In this document: one piece after another, positions 1 through 9,523 of the stretch
Position numbering within the stretch: the first letter of the stretch is position 1
Layout: each line of letters begins with the position of its first letter
DNA from: Fischerella muscicola SAG 1427-1 = PCC 73103
GTDB lineage: Bacteria; Cyanobacteriota; Cyanobacteriia; Cyanobacteriales; Nostocaceae
Length of the DNA: 64,000 nt
Direction: 5' to 3'
Assembly (NCBI RefSeq): GCF_000317245.1
Contig: NZ_AJLJ01000067.1
Coordinates: forward strand, 32,798 to 96,797
Made by a program: the position numbers and the translations under genes
The notes under the pieces: generated by a model
The model's database searches: none
Seen by the model: the letters and a program-made list of their open reading frames with translations, nothing else
What the model was told of the DNA's origin: nothing

Positions 1-422
1 CAGCCCAAGTCATTGAAAATGCCCGTGCTTTGGCTACACAACTCCAAAATCGTGGATTTAAACTAGTATCCAATGGCACTGACAATCATGTCATGCTCGT
101 AGACTTACGGAGTATAGGCATGACAGGAAAACAAGCGGAACAGTATTTAAGTATTGTAAATGTTACCACTAACAAAAATACAGTTCCTTTCGATCCAGAA
201 TCACCCTTTGTAACTAGTGGTCTGAGATTGGGTTCACCGGCAATGACAACACGGGGTATGGAATTAGCAGAGTTTACAGAGATTGGTAATATTATTGCCG
301 ATCGCCTGTTAAATCCAGATTCTGAAAGTGTTGCTGCTGATTGTCGGCGACGGGTAGCAGCACTGTGCGATCGCTTCCCCTTGTACCCTCACTTAGTAAT
401 TCCTGTACCAGCTTTAGCATAA
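1..422 (+). CDS. glyA: Serine hydroxymethyltransferase, C-terminal part (5' truncated by window edge)
   Basis: PLP enzyme that interconverts serine and glycine and charges tetrahydrofolate with a one-carbon unit in the cytosol. Only about the last 139 codons lie in the window; the reading frame is open from base 3 and ends at TAA 420-422, so the gene begins to the left. The stretch [13 protein letters not shown] and the late motif [15 protein letters not shown] are characteristic of the SHMT C-terminal domain. The TTG at base 30 should not be taken as a start because the frame continues upstream. It is followed by about 190 bp of non-coding DNA before tilS. Confidence 0.93.
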   Translation, partial: AQVIENARALATQLQNRGFKLVSNGTDNHVMLVDLRSIGMTGKQAEQYLSIVNVTTNKNTVPFDPESPFVTSGLRLGSPAMTTRGMELAEFTEIGNIIADRLLNPDSESVAADCRRRVAALCDRFPLYPHLVIPVPALA

Positions 423-609
423 ACTTCAAAAACTGTGAGTTTTGATAAAACTCCTAACTTTCCAATAGGATTCAGTTAAGGAGTACAAAATAGGGGGTAA
501 AGGTGTTTTTCTGTTCCTTTTGCCCCTTATTCTCTTTGTCTTTCTTCTGTGCAATTCTTGGAATTCCTTTTAAGGTTTTTCTAACATCTCCTCGGCTTCA
601 CAATCCAAA

Positions 610-1686
610 ATGGCATGGACTCCTTTACATGTAAAAACACATCGCACAATCCGATCACGTCACCTATTTGAACGTAACCAGCACTTACTAGTAGCAGTTT
701 CCGGTGGACAAGATTCTCTGTGTTTAATCAAGTTGCTGTTAGATTTACAGGCAAAATGGGGTTGGCATTTAGGTATTGCTCACTGTGATCATAGTTGGCG
801 TCCTGACTCACAAGCCAATGCCCAACACATAGAAAATGTAGCTAAAAATTGGGGTATGTCATTTTACTTAGAAACTGTAGAAACGCAAGAGCGAGAGGCT
901 GTAAAAACTGAAGCTGCTGCACGTGAATGGCGGTATAAAGTTTTGAGTGCGATCGCCCAACAGCATAACTATCAATATGTAGTTACTGGTCACACAGCAA
1001 GCGATCGCGCAGAAACCCTAATTTACAACTTAATTCGTGGTACTGGGGCTGATGGTTTGCAAGCTTTAACTTGGCAACGTCCACTTGTTGATGGCATCAT
1101 GCTAGTGCGACCACTTTTAGAAATCACCCGCGCCGAAACCGGGCAATTTTGTGAGGATTTTCAACTACCGATCTGGGAAGATTCTACAAATCAAGATTTA
1201 AAGTACGCCCGTAACCGTATTCGCCAAGAATTACTACCATATTTGTGCCAAAACTTTAACCCGAAAGTAGAATCAGCTTTAGCCCAAACAGCAGAACTAC
1301 TGCAAGCAGAAGTGGAATACTTAGAAAAAGCTGCTCAGGAGTTGCGAGAAGAAGCAATGAGTACAGAAGGAGAAGACGCGGTGGATTTATCAACAATACT
1401 CTGCGTGTCAGAGTGTCAGAGTGTCAGAGTGTCCTATTCCTCTGTTCCTCTCAGACTCAATCGTCATGTATTACAAAAAGCTCCTCTTGCTCTGCAAAGA
1501 CGGGTAATGCGGCAAATATTACAACAAATACTTCCTGTAAGTCCTAGTTTTGAGCAAATAGAAAAACTTACAGCCTTAATAACAGCACCCAATAAATCGC
1601 AAACCGATCCATTTCCCGGTGGTGCGATAGCGAGAGTAGAAGGTGATTGGATCTGGATTAGAAACTACAGGCTAAAAGTCTATTAA
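610..1686 (+). CDS. tilS: tRNA(Ile)-lysidine synthase
   Basis: Converts the wobble cytidine of tRNA-Ile(CAU) to lysidine, so that the tRNA reads AUA and is charged with isoleucine; essential and cytosolic. The ATP-binding PP-loop SGGQDS is at residues 31-36, followed by HCDHSWRPDS and the GHTASDRAET segment typical of the family. Length 358 aa is normal for cyanobacterial TilS. Residues about 265-275 (bases 1404-1433) are encoded by three copies of an 8-base repeat (AGAGTGTC), which looks like a short repeat that expanded inside a linker after the catalytic domain. The ATG at 610 is preceded by a weak ribosome site. Confidence 0.93.
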   Translation: MAWTPLHVKTHRTIRSRHLFERNQHLLVAVSGGQDSLCLIKLLLDLQAKWGWHLGIAHCDHSWRPDSQANAQHIENVAKNWGMSFYLETVETQEREAVKTEAAAREWRYKVLSAIAQQHNYQYVVTGHTASDRAETLIYNLIRGTGADGLQALTWQRPLVDGIMLVRPLLEITRAETGQFCEDFQLPIWEDSTNQDLKYARNRIRQELLPYLCQNFNPKVESALAQTAELLQAEVEYLEKAAQELREEAMSTEGEDAVDLSTILCVSECQSVRVSYSSVPLRLNRHVLQKAPLALQRRVMRQILQQILPVSPSFEQIEKLTALITAPNKSQTDPFPGGAIARVEGDWIWIRNYRLKVY

Positions 1687-1956
1687 AGTCTATAAACCGA
1701 GTGAATTCCCTGTTTTGTCACTTTAGGCAGAGGAAAAGTAGAAATCAGGATGAGTCAGAAAGCTAAAAATGACACCCTATATGTAGATACTTAAATATCT
1801 CAAAGTTCCTAACATCTGAAAACAGGCTTTTATACCACTGGCAATATTCGTCCACGAAATTGACTGTTTTTACGGGTGGACGAGGCTCTACCATTTTCTG
1901 TGTCTTTGTTCTATAGTTTGTACGTTATTATACACTGCGAAAGTGACAAAACAGGG

Positions 1957-3717
1957 CTATGTTCCTGCTAATTCTGGTTGAGAAATCAAATTTAAGATGA
2001 CTTGACGCATTTCGGTAATAGCGTCGAGTTGGGAATCACCAATTTGTTGAACTTCAACTAAAGATTCAGAAACACTTTGCAGTTTATGTCGCAACCCATC
2101 CAAGGTATCCTGAATTGGTTGTAATGCTTGTTGATATAAATTTAGCTGACCTTGAGATTTAGCTGTTGTCATTCGTAAAGACAGCAAGTTCTGCTCTATT
2201 GTTTGCAGTTCCTCACGTTTCATCGACTGTTGTTGAGTTTGTTGCTCAATGTTTTCTTGTATTTGATGAATGCTATTTTTTATTTGTTCAATCTCTGTTG
2301 CTAAATTTTGTAGTATTTCTGACTGTTGTTGTCGCTGTTTTTGGATTTGTTCGAGTATCGGATTTAAATCTAATTTTTCATTTTCCTGAAAATTTGCAAG
2401 GTTTTGTCCTTGCCGTCGCATTAATACTATTTTATGCTGCTTGAGAAGTGCTTGACGCTCAATTAAATGACGGCGTTGTCCCACCAAAGTCTCATTAAGC
2501 ATTTGGTAGTGATCTTTCTCATCAGCTAATTCTGTTTCTAATTGACTTTTTTCTGTTGCTGATGATTGATTGATTTTTTGTTGGATTTCTTCTATAGTTT
2601 GTTGTTTATGTTTCAGTTCTTGTTCTTGATCATTAACAAAACTAGAGTCTATATTTAACTTATCTTGTAAGTCATACACTATTTGTTGCAGTTCTTCTAT
2701 AGGCATTTTTTCTAAATTGTCAATATCAATCTTCGCAGAGGAAACTACATCACCAGAATTTGCTGATAAAGCAGAAATTTTTTGGTATAACTGTTCCTTG
2801 GATTGTAGTTGTTCTTCCAGTATCCGAACATACTCTTGTTTACTATTAAGAGTAGCTGTGTTTATTTGTAAATCAACTGTTTGTTGTTCTAGAGAATTTT
2901 GAGCTTGCTGCCATTCATTTTGACGTTCAAAAAAAATTTGCGACAAATGCTCAATTTCAGCTTGTTGTTCCTCAGCTAATTTCTTTTGTTGTTCTAGTTG
3001 TTCCCAGTGGGGATTAAGCAAAGCTTGCTGTTTTTCCACCATGTCAAATGCCAAATGTAGATTTTCCCGCACTATTTCTGTCGGAGCAACACTACTAGAA
3101 AGGCGATCGAGCAAGTCTTTTAAGATGCGACTTTGTTCTTCATCCACCACAGTTCCTGACTGCAACTGTGCTTGATGTTCTTCTAAGCGACGCTGCTCAC
3201 CCCGTAAATGCTCCCAAGCTCCTTCGAGTTCCTGGCGGTTACGCTCAATTTCTTGTTGCAGCTTTTCGATATCAGCATGGGAAGTCTCCACTTCCTGTTT
3301 TTCTGCATCCAAGCGTTGAAAATCATCCTCCATCTGTTGGAGTTGTTCTAAGCGCGTTTCCATTTCTATTTCGCGGCGGTTAAGTTCCTGCGCTTGAAAC
3401 GTCAGCGACTCTTTCCATTGGTCAATTTCTTCTTCCTTGAGTTTAAATTTTTCTAGCTGACGAGAAAAATTCTGCAAAATATTTACTAGTGGCCGTCCCG
3501 CCTCTTGAATTCGCTGCACTTGACGCTGAGGATTCAATTCTACGAGTATGAGTGCGCCATCATTTAATTTATTGGCTTCTTCCGCTGTAATAATTTCTTC
3601 TGATCCAGCACTCCAACTTTGATCTGTTCGTTGAAAAGCCAGAAGTTTTAGCTCGGTTTTGCTACCACCACCAAGTAAACCACCTTTTTGTTTTTGTACT
3701 TCTGCTAAATACAGCAC
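1957..3717 (-). CDS. hmpF: HmpF-like coiled-coil pilus motility/taxis protein
   Basis: In Nostoc, HmpF is a cyanobacteria-specific coiled-coil protein needed for type IV pilus activity and gliding of hormogonia, working with the Hmp chemotaxis-like array. Here about 586 aa. A short N-terminal globular part (LYLAEVQKQKGGLLGGGSKTE) is followed by very long Q/E/L-rich heptad segments, a clear coiled coil. I chose the GTG at 3715-3717 rather than the longer frame to 3807: the protein then begins at the expected LYLAEVQ and AAGGA lies 8 bases upstream. It diverges from the PatA-like/CheY/CheW/MCP/CheA operon, the arrangement expected for HmpF. The assignment rests on sequence character and synteny. 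Confidence 0.85.
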   Translation of the reverse strand: MLYLAEVQKQKGGLLGGGSKTELKLLAFQRTDQSWSAGSEEIITAEEANKLNDGALILVELNPQRQVQRIQEAGRPLVNILQNFSRQLEKFKLKEEEIDQWKESLTFQAQELNRREIEMETRLEQLQQMEDDFQRLDAEKQEVETSHADIEKLQQEIERNRQELEGAWEHLRGEQRRLEEHQAQLQSGTVVDEEQSRILKDLLDRLSSSVAPTEIVRENLHLAFDMVEKQQALLNPHWEQLEQQKKLAEEQQAEIEHLSQIFFERQNEWQQAQNSLEQQTVDLQINTATLNSKQEYVRILEEQLQSKEQLYQKISALSANSGDVVSSAKIDIDNLEKMPIEELQQIVYDLQDKLNIDSSFVNDQEQELKHKQQTIEEIQQKINQSSATEKSQLETELADEKDHYQMLNETLVGQRRHLIERQALLKQHKIVLMRRQGQNLANFQENEKLDLNPILEQIQKQRQQQSEILQNLATEIEQIKNSIHQIQENIEQQTQQQSMKREELQTIEQNLLSLRMTTAKSQGQLNLYQQALQPIQDTLDGLRHKLQSVSESLVEVQQIGDSQLDAITEMRQVILNLISQPELAGT

Positions 3718-4128
3718 TCCTTTAATCCTTTTGATGCACTGAATAATTGTGTTTTTGGTTATACATTTAGATAATTGCGTTAACCTGCCTTGTTTAATCC
3801 AAATCATAGGTAAACAAGACAGGCAAAATATATGTATAGACAGGAAATATCACGTCTGGATATTCATACAACTAGCTCGTTGTTTATCCAATATTTTGTA
3901 CTGTTGTGAGTTATGATGACTACCGTGTGATCACTAACTTGACCTCAGTATGTTAGTGATTAGTGGTTGGTCAAAGGGAGCCAGTGCGCCCTTGCGGGTT
4001 AAGAGCGTTGTAGCACCTGGCGTTCAATGCTCAATTATCATTAATTATTTTCCCCATCTCCCTTCTTGTGTCCCTCTTGTCTTGCTTCCCTATCCCCAGT
4101 CCCCAAAAAAGGAGTACCTTTTCACTCA
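3718..4128. other. Divergent intergenic region between hmpF and the hmp operon
   Basis: About 410 bp without a convincing gene. It must hold the promoters of hmpF and of the PatA-like gene, but I cannot assign -35/-10 boxes with confidence. It contains one copy of a dispersed imperfect palindrome at 3980-4021 (see repeat entry). A purine-rich AAAAAAGGAG at about 4106-4115 precedes the ATG at 4129 with a somewhat long spacing. Confidence 0.6.
3980..4021. repeat. Dispersed imperfect palindrome, GCCAGTGC...GCACCTGGC family
   Basis: A 42-base copy that starts GCCAGTGCGCCC and ends GTTGTAGCACCTGGC, so the two ends pair. A second complete copy lies at 25591-25632 and differs at paired positions in a compensatory way. 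A related copy is at 59597-59637 and a partial one at about 18003-18025. Probably a small non-autonomous repeat; no coding capacity. Confidence 0.75.
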
Positions 4129-5325
4129 ATGCAGGGAAATTTATATGAAATAGATATTCGCAGTATCCTGCAATTAATAGAATTGGGGCAGCGTACTGGA
4201 CAATTATTTGTAGAAGCTCATAGCTTTCACAAGCATCCCCAAGCTAGGAGAAATCAGAATCGCAAAAATCTGTCTTGGTTTGTCTTTTTTGTAAATGGTC
4301 AGATTATTTATGCAGTCAATGGCGATCGCACTTTATCTCGCCTGAGTGATTATTTGCGTCACTATCAAGTCAAGCTACAGCCTGATAAAGAACAACGATC
4401 TTGCTTAGAAACATTGAATGCACCAGAATATGCCTATTTATGGACACTATTAGAGCAGAATATTATTAATCCAACTCAGGCTCGGAGTATAGTTTCTAGC
4501 CTAGTGCATGAGACTGTGTTCGACCTGTTGAATTTAGAGCAAGGTAGCTTTGTTTTTGAAGTGGGTTCGGCACTAACACCACAATTAACGACTCTAGAGA
4601 TTGCTCCTTTACTTACCAAAATCGTTAAGCAGGTGCAGCAGTGGAAGCAACTGTACCCTCATGTTCAATCGCCAGAACAATTTCCCATACTTACTGACAT
4701 AGTGAACCTACGCTCTTCACTACCAGAAGTAACTGTGAATAAGCTACAGCATTGGGCAGATGGTAAAACATCTCTACGTCAATTAGCTCGTCATCTCAAC
4801 CGCAGTATTATAACTGTTGCTCAGGCAATATACCCCTATGTACAACAGAGTTGGGTACACTTAGTGTACTCAAACACAAGTGAGTTATTGACTAATCAAC
4901 AAGACAACGTATCTCCTTTACAGGAAAACTATAAGCGACGCATATTATGTATTGATGATCTACTCAGCATCTGTACAAATATAGAGACTATTTTGAAAAC
5001 GCAAGGTTATGAAGCGATCGCAGTTACAAATCCTTTAGAAGCACTCAGTCTTATTTTTCAATTCCAACCCGATTTAATTTTTTGTGACATTGCTATGCCA
5101 CAGTTGAATGGATACGAGATTTGTGCAATGCTGCGACACTCTCAATCGTTTCGGAATATACCTATTATTATGCTCACCGCCAAAGAAGGATTTTTTGATC
5201 GAATCAGAGCCACAATGGTGGGAGCTACCGATTATTTAACCAAGCCATTTGGGCATACTGAATTAATGATTATTGTGGAGAAATATTTAAACAATAGTGG
5301 ATATGAAGTAATAAAACAAACATAG
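4129..5325 (+). CDS. hmpA: PatA-like response regulator (PATAN/DUF4388 plus REC), first gene of the hmp cluster
   Basis: About 398 aa. The N-terminal region (roughly residues 1-220; QGNLYEIDIRSILQLIELGQRTGQLFV) is the PATAN/DUF4388 domain found in PatA and PixG. The C-terminal CheY-type receiver (RRILCIDD, phospho-acceptor Asp in IFCDIAMP, MLTA, LTKPF) has all receiver residues. Such proteins are output regulators of cyanobacterial Pil/Hmp chemotaxis-like systems and modulate type IV pilus motors. The ATG at 4129 is preferred over the frame opening at 4066 because the PATAN domain starts there. First gene of a co-oriented run with CheY, CheW, MCP and CheA. The symbol follows my recollection of the Nostoc hmp locus; pixG/patA-like would also fit. 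Confidence 0.85.
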   Translation: MQGNLYEIDIRSILQLIELGQRTGQLFVEAHSFHKHPQARRNQNRKNLSWFVFFVNGQIIYAVNGDRTLSRLSDYLRHYQVKLQPDKEQRSCLETLNAPEYAYLWTLLEQNIINPTQARSIVSSLVHETVFDLLNLEQGSFVFEVGSALTPQLTTLEIAPLLTKIVKQVQQWKQLYPHVQSPEQFPILTDIVNLRSSLPEVTVNKLQHWADGKTSLRQLARHLNRSIITVAQAIYPYVQQSWVHLVYSNTSELLTNQQDNVSPLQENYKRRILCIDDLLSICTNIETILKTQGYEAIAVTNPLEALSLIFQFQPDLIFCDIAMPQLNGYEICAMLRHSQSFRNIPIIMLTAKEGFFDRIRATMVGATDYLTKPFGHTELMIIVEKYLNNSGYEVIKQT

Positions 5326-5506
5326 TACTTGTTGATCTGGTAGAAGATAGAGTAAAAAATAATATCTACAGAACCAGCCAGCCTCAGAAACCTCATTATC
5401 TAGTAAAAGTGAAAAATAAAATTATTTTATACAGTAAATACTTATGGGGAAAGCAGGGCATGTTCCAAGTAGGGACGTCTACATCAGGAGGTAGATAAAG
5501 GCGTTT

Positions 5507-5872
5507 ATGAATACAGTTCTGATTGTGGAAGACAGTATCGCACAAAGGGAGATGATCACAGACCTTCTAAAAGCGAGTGGCTTAACAGTAACCCATGCCA
5601 GTGACGGAATAGAAGCTTTGGAAGCAATTCAAACAGCTGCTCCTGATTTAGTGGTATTAGATATTGTCATGCCCCGAATGAATGGCTACGAAGTTTGCCG
5701 CCGCTTAAAGTCCGATCCCAAAACCCAAAATGTCCCAGTGGTGATGTGTTCTTCCAAAGGGGAAGAATTTGATCGTTATTGGGGGATGAAACAAGGTGCA
5801 GACGCCTACATAGCCAAACCATTTCAACCAACTGAGTTGGTGGGAACAGTCAAACAACTACTGCGAGGATAA
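5507..5872 (+). CDS. hmpB: CheY-like single-domain response regulator
   Basis: 121 aa, one receiver domain. Visible residues: acidic pair ED near residues 8-9, phospho-acceptor Asp in DLVVLDIVMPRMNGYE, a Ser in CSSKGEEFD where Thr is usual, and Lys in YIAKPFQP. Carries phosphate from the CheA-like kinase (9524-14539) to the pilus/motility output. Equivalent to PixH/PilH. The start ATG has AGGAGG at 5486-5491 and AAAGG closer in. Only 13 bases separate it from the CheW gene, so they are surely cotranscribed. Confidence 0.92.
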   Translation: MNTVLIVEDSIAQREMITDLLKASGLTVTHASDGIEALEAIQTAAPDLVVLDIVMPRMNGYEVCRRLKSDPKTQNVPVVMCSSKGEEFDRYWGMKQGADAYIAKPFQPTELVGTVKQLLRG

Positions 5873-5885
5873 GGATGAGCCGAAC

Positions 5886-6416
5886 ATGGTCAATAAACCG
5901 GACTTTTTAGGAGGCAATGGACAAGATCACTTTCGTCCTGAATTACAAGTAGAAAGTCCTGAAGGTGAGTTACATTTGCGGTTTATTATTCCTTCACATC
6001 AGGAGTTTGCACTACCAGCCACTGGTATTCGGGAAGTCATCGAACTGAGTCCTGATCGAATCACCCCAATCCCTAATGCTTCTCCTTTACTTTTGGGTAC
6101 TCTAAATTTACGAGGTCGAGTAATCTGGGTGGCTGATTTGGGTCAATTTCTAGGGGAAGCAACAGTATTAAATACAGATCGCGCCGAAATTCCGGTGATC
6201 GCCATAGAAGAACAAGACACAATTGTAGGTTTAGCAGTAGAAGAAATTGGTGGTATGGATTGGCTAGATGCACGGCATCTGTTGACACCAACAAATGTAC
6301 CGGATACGATGACTCCTTTTTTGCGAGGAGAGTGGTTATTCGATACTCAAAACAAACAGTGTCTGCGACTACTAGATCAAACGGCAATTTTACGCAGTGC
6401 GCGTTGGGCAGGATGA
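5886..6416 (+). CDS. hmpC: CheW-like adaptor
   Basis: 176 aa CheW-domain protein that couples the MCP to the CheA-like kinase on the inner face of the membrane. The core LRFIIPSHQEFALPATGIRE, then PNASPLLLGTLNLRGRVIW and VGLAVEEIGG, match the two-subdomain CheW fold. Follows hmpB by 13 bases and precedes the MCP by 17 bases. Equivalent to PixI. There are no odd features. Confidence 0.92.
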   Translation: MVNKPDFLGGNGQDHFRPELQVESPEGELHLRFIIPSHQEFALPATGIREVIELSPDRITPIPNASPLLLGTLNLRGRVIWVADLGQFLGEATVLNTDRAEIPVIAIEEQDTIVGLAVEEIGGMDWLDARHLLTPTNVPDTMTPFLRGEWLFDTQNKQCLRLLDQTAILRSARWAG

Positions 6417-6433
6417 AATAGGGAGATTAAAAA

Positions 6434-9358
6434 ATGGCAGCGAGTATAGAAGATAACGCGCAGACATACCAGCAGGCTTTAACAGCCTATGCACAACAAG
6501 ACTACCAAGAAGCAGCCACCCTCATTGATGAGGTGGTGCAAAACCTACCAAATGACCCCAACACTCATTTATTACGGGGTCACATCTATTATGTTTTACA
6601 GCAGTATGATGTGGCAAAAGTCGAATACCAAACAGTGTTGGAATTAACTGAAGATCCAGAAGTAACTGTTTTTGCGAAAACAGGATTGGAGCATATCAAT
6701 CAATATCAACAGGTATTAGAGAATTTTCCCGATGAAGATAACAAATTCCAGCAATCTGCACAAGATGCTTTCGTATTGATCGAAGAAAAACCAGCAGAAC
6801 AAGAGTTAGAAATCTTAGAAGAATTAGAAAATTTAGAAAATTTAAATAATAATGGCTTTGAGTTGAATGCGATCGCTAATCACGAAGAGACAGCAGAGAA
6901 AAGAGAAGAGCTTTCCTTGGGGGAAAACCCGTTTTATACACCTACCGATAGTAGTGAATCTGATCTAAACATAGATTCCTCAGAAACTCTCAACGATAAT
7001 CCTTTTGCCCAATCTCAACAAGCATTAGAGCTAACTTCACAAGCCAATATCTGGGAAAAAGCAGAATTAGAATTACCTGGTTTTTTACAGGATGATATTT
7101 CATCGTCCATAGAAAAAACAGAAATAAATACCTATTTAGAGAAAAGTAATACAATTAGTAATACAAGTACTGCTCATCAGAATTTGGTGGAAAATCAGCC
7201 AAATATTAGTGATTCAGATTTTGCAAAAATTACTTTTACACCCAGTCCTAATTTAAATAGTCAAGAACTTGATTCTGTTGAGCAAATATCACAAAAAACT
7301 AGTGATGATAGTTTGCAAAACTTGAAAATTTTTTATTCCGAAGATGAAACTTTACTAGTTCAAAAACTAGAAACGGATATTGAAATTACAGAAATCAATC
7401 GGGTGGAATACAGCAGTAAATCCTTAAACAGTAATTTTACTATTGAAGACAAGCAACTAAATCCTAATTCCCAAACTAAGCAAAATCAAAACTTTGATGA
7501 TGACAGTTTTGATTTAGAAGCCTTTGAATCAGCTTTTGGTTCCGAATCATTTTCCGAAAACGAACAAGAAGATATCAACAGCCAACTAAATCACAAGGTT
7601 TATCAGGGTAGCAATATTGAGTTTTTGGATGACTTTGGTGAATTTGATGATTTAGGAAATATTCAGGCAGAGTTTGATTTTGTCACTAATTCTGGTTTCG
7701 CTGACTCGCAATTAAATTCTGGTTCACTCACATCAAACAGCAAGAGTTTCAGTCAAACTTGGGACAATTCTGGGATTGCTGAAAAAGGAAATGAAAATGT
7801 GGATAACTCCACAGAAGGCGATCGCGATGACGAATTGTTTAGTATCACTGGTTCTCATGAAGCAGTCCCAGTCTTTGCTCAAACAGATGTTAACAACATC
7901 AAACCTCAAGTCAGCGTTGAACAAGGAATTCTCGCACCCCTAGAAAATGCGCCACTAGGCAAAAAGCAATGGATAGTTGCTGGCTGTGTCGGTGTAGCTT
8001 CAGCAGTAGTTGTAGCTTTAGTTAGTTTCACTGCTACGACAGTTTCTCCACCCCAACAACGGGAATCTGTACGCAATACTGGCTGGGCAATGGCATTAGC
8101 AGCAGGGTTGGTAAGTTTTGCTACCACCGGGATTATGGGCAATCTCACTCTCAAGCAAATCCGGCGTACGACCAAAGATTTGCAAAATCAATTTGATGCG
8201 GTGCAAAAAGGTAATCTCAATGTCCAAGCCACCGTCTACTCAGAAGATGAGTTAGGCAAGTTAGCTGCTGGCTTCAATGAAATGACACGGGTGATTTTTA
8301 CGACTACCAATGAAGCCACACGTAAAGCCCAAGAACAGGAAGAAGCCAAAGAAAATTTGCAACGGCAAGTAATTCGTCTACTAGACGACGTAGAAGGAGC
8401 CGCGAGGGGAGATTTGACTGTCCAAGCCGAGGTGACAGCCGACGTTTTGGGAGCAGTTGCTGATGCTTTTAACCTCACGATTCAAAACCTGCGAGATATC
8501 GTCCAACAGGTGAAAGTCGCAGCGCGGGAAGTAACCAAAGGTGCAACTAACTCTGAAACATTTGCCAGAGCCTTATCTAGCGATGCTTTGCGCCAAGCTG
8601 AAGAGTTAGCAGTAACCCTCAATTCGGTACAAGTAATGACTGATTCTATCCAACGGGTAGCAGAAGCAGCACGGGAAGCAGAAACAGTTGCTCGTGAAGC
8701 CAGTGCGATCGCTCTTAAAGGAGGGGAAGCAGTAGAAAATACCGTAGCAGGGATTTTAGAAATTCGCGAAACCGTCGCTGAAACCACCCGCAAAGTCAAG
8801 CGACTGGCAGAATCATCACAAGAAATTTCCAAAATTGTCGCGCTGATTTCTCAAATTGCCTCCAGAACCAACTTGTTAGCTCTTAACGCCAGTATTGAAG
8901 CAGCGAGAGCAGGAGAATCGGGACGGGGTTTTGCGATTGTTGCGGATGAGGTACGCCAGTTAGCTGATAAATCAGCCAAATCTCTGAAAGAAATTGAACA
9001 AATAGTTATGCAAATCCAGAGTGAAACAGGCTCGGTAATGACAGCGATGGAAGAAGGTACTCAACAGGTAATTCAAGGTACAAAATTAGCAGAAGAAGCC
9101 AAGCGATCGCTAGAAAATATTATTCAAGTGGCAAATCGCATTGATATTCTTGTGCGCTCAATTACTTCCGACACCGTCGAACAGACAGAAACTTCCCGTG
9201 CTGTAGCTCATGTAATGCAATCAGTAGAACTCACAGCTCAAGAAACATCCCAAGAAGCTCAACGAGTTTCCGGCGCACTACAAAACTTAGTAGGCGTCTC
9301 CCGTGATTTAATCGCCTCCGTAGAAAGGTTCCGAGTAGAAACCTCAGAAACTAGATAA
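6434..9358 (+). CDS. hmpD: Methyl-accepting chemotaxis protein with TPR N-terminus and long acidic linker
   Basis: 974 aa. A TPR-like N-terminus (YQQALTAYAQQDYQEAATLI; residues about 10-90) is followed by about 400 residues of acidic, Asn/Ser-rich low-complexity sequence, two hydrophobic segments (about 510-537 and 551-575), HAMP-type repeats (about 575-720) and a methyl-accepting signalling domain. The hairpin tip is present as ASRTNLLALNASIEAARAGE, then SGRGFAIVADEVRQLA (around residue 810). I see no GAF (bilin-binding) domain, unlike PixJ phototaxis receptors, which favours the hmp type. Both membrane spans come after the long N-terminal region, so that region is probably cytoplasmic rather than a periplasmic sensor, an inference from topology only. 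Confidence 0.93.
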   Translation: MAASIEDNAQTYQQALTAYAQQDYQEAATLIDEVVQNLPNDPNTHLLRGHIYYVLQQYDVAKVEYQTVLELTEDPEVTVFAKTGLEHINQYQQVLENFPDEDNKFQQSAQDAFVLIEEKPAEQELEILEELENLENLNNNGFELNAIANHEETAEKREELSLGENPFYTPTDSSESDLNIDSSETLNDNPFAQSQQALELTSQANIWEKAELELPGFLQDDISSSIEKTEINTYLEKSNTISNTSTAHQNLVENQPNISDSDFAKITFTPSPNLNSQELDSVEQISQKTSDDSLQNLKIFYSEDETLLVQKLETDIEITEINRVEYSSKSLNSNFTIEDKQLNPNSQTKQNQNFDDDSFDLEAFESAFGSESFSENEQEDINSQLNHKVYQGSNIEFLDDFGEFDDLGNIQAEFDFVTNSGFADSQLNSGSLTSNSKSFSQTWDNSGIAEKGNENVDNSTEGDRDDELFSITGSHEAVPVFAQTDVNNIKPQVSVEQGILAPLENAPLGKKQWIVAGCVGVASAVVVALVSFTATTVSPPQQRESVRNTGWAMALAAGLVSFATTGIMGNLTLKQIRRTTKDLQNQFDAVQKGNLNVQATVYSEDELGKLAAGFNEMTRVIFTTTNEATRKAQEQEEAKENLQRQVIRLLDDVEGAARGDLTVQAEVTADVLGAVADAFNLTIQNLRDIVQQVKVAAREVTKGATNSETFARALSSDALRQAEELAVTLNSVQVMTDSIQRVAEAAREAETVAREASAIALKGGEAVENTVAGILEIRETVAETTRKVKRLAESSQEISKIVALISQIASRTNLLALNASIEAARAGESGRGFAIVADEVRQLADKSAKSLKEIEQIVMQIQSETGSVMTAMEEGTQQVIQGTKLAEEAKRSLENIIQVANRIDILVRSITSDTVEQTETSRAVAHVMQSVELTAQETSQEAQRVSGALQNLVGVSRDLIASVERFRVETSETR

Positions 9359-9364
9359 TTAGTC

Positions 9365-9510
9365 AATAGTCAATAGTCCATAATCCAAAAGTTTTTAGCC
9401 ATTGACCCTTGACTCTTGACCCTTGACCGATAATTGTTTGATGCTACAGAGCAAGCAGATCTCACGTATTGGAATCAATCCAAAATCCAAAATCCAAAAT
9501 CCAAAATCGG
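9365..9510. repeat. Short tandemly repeated repeats between MCP and CheA genes
   Basis: The gap contains serial copies of seven-base units: variants of AGTCAAT (9360-9380), TTGACCC/TTGACTC (about 9404-9427) and TCCAAAA (about 9479-9507). These are cyanobacterial STRR-type repeats without coding capacity. The TCCAAAA unit recurs inside the ccsB reading frame at 34432-34468. Confidence 0.8.
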
Positions 9511-9523
9511 ATGACCCTTGACT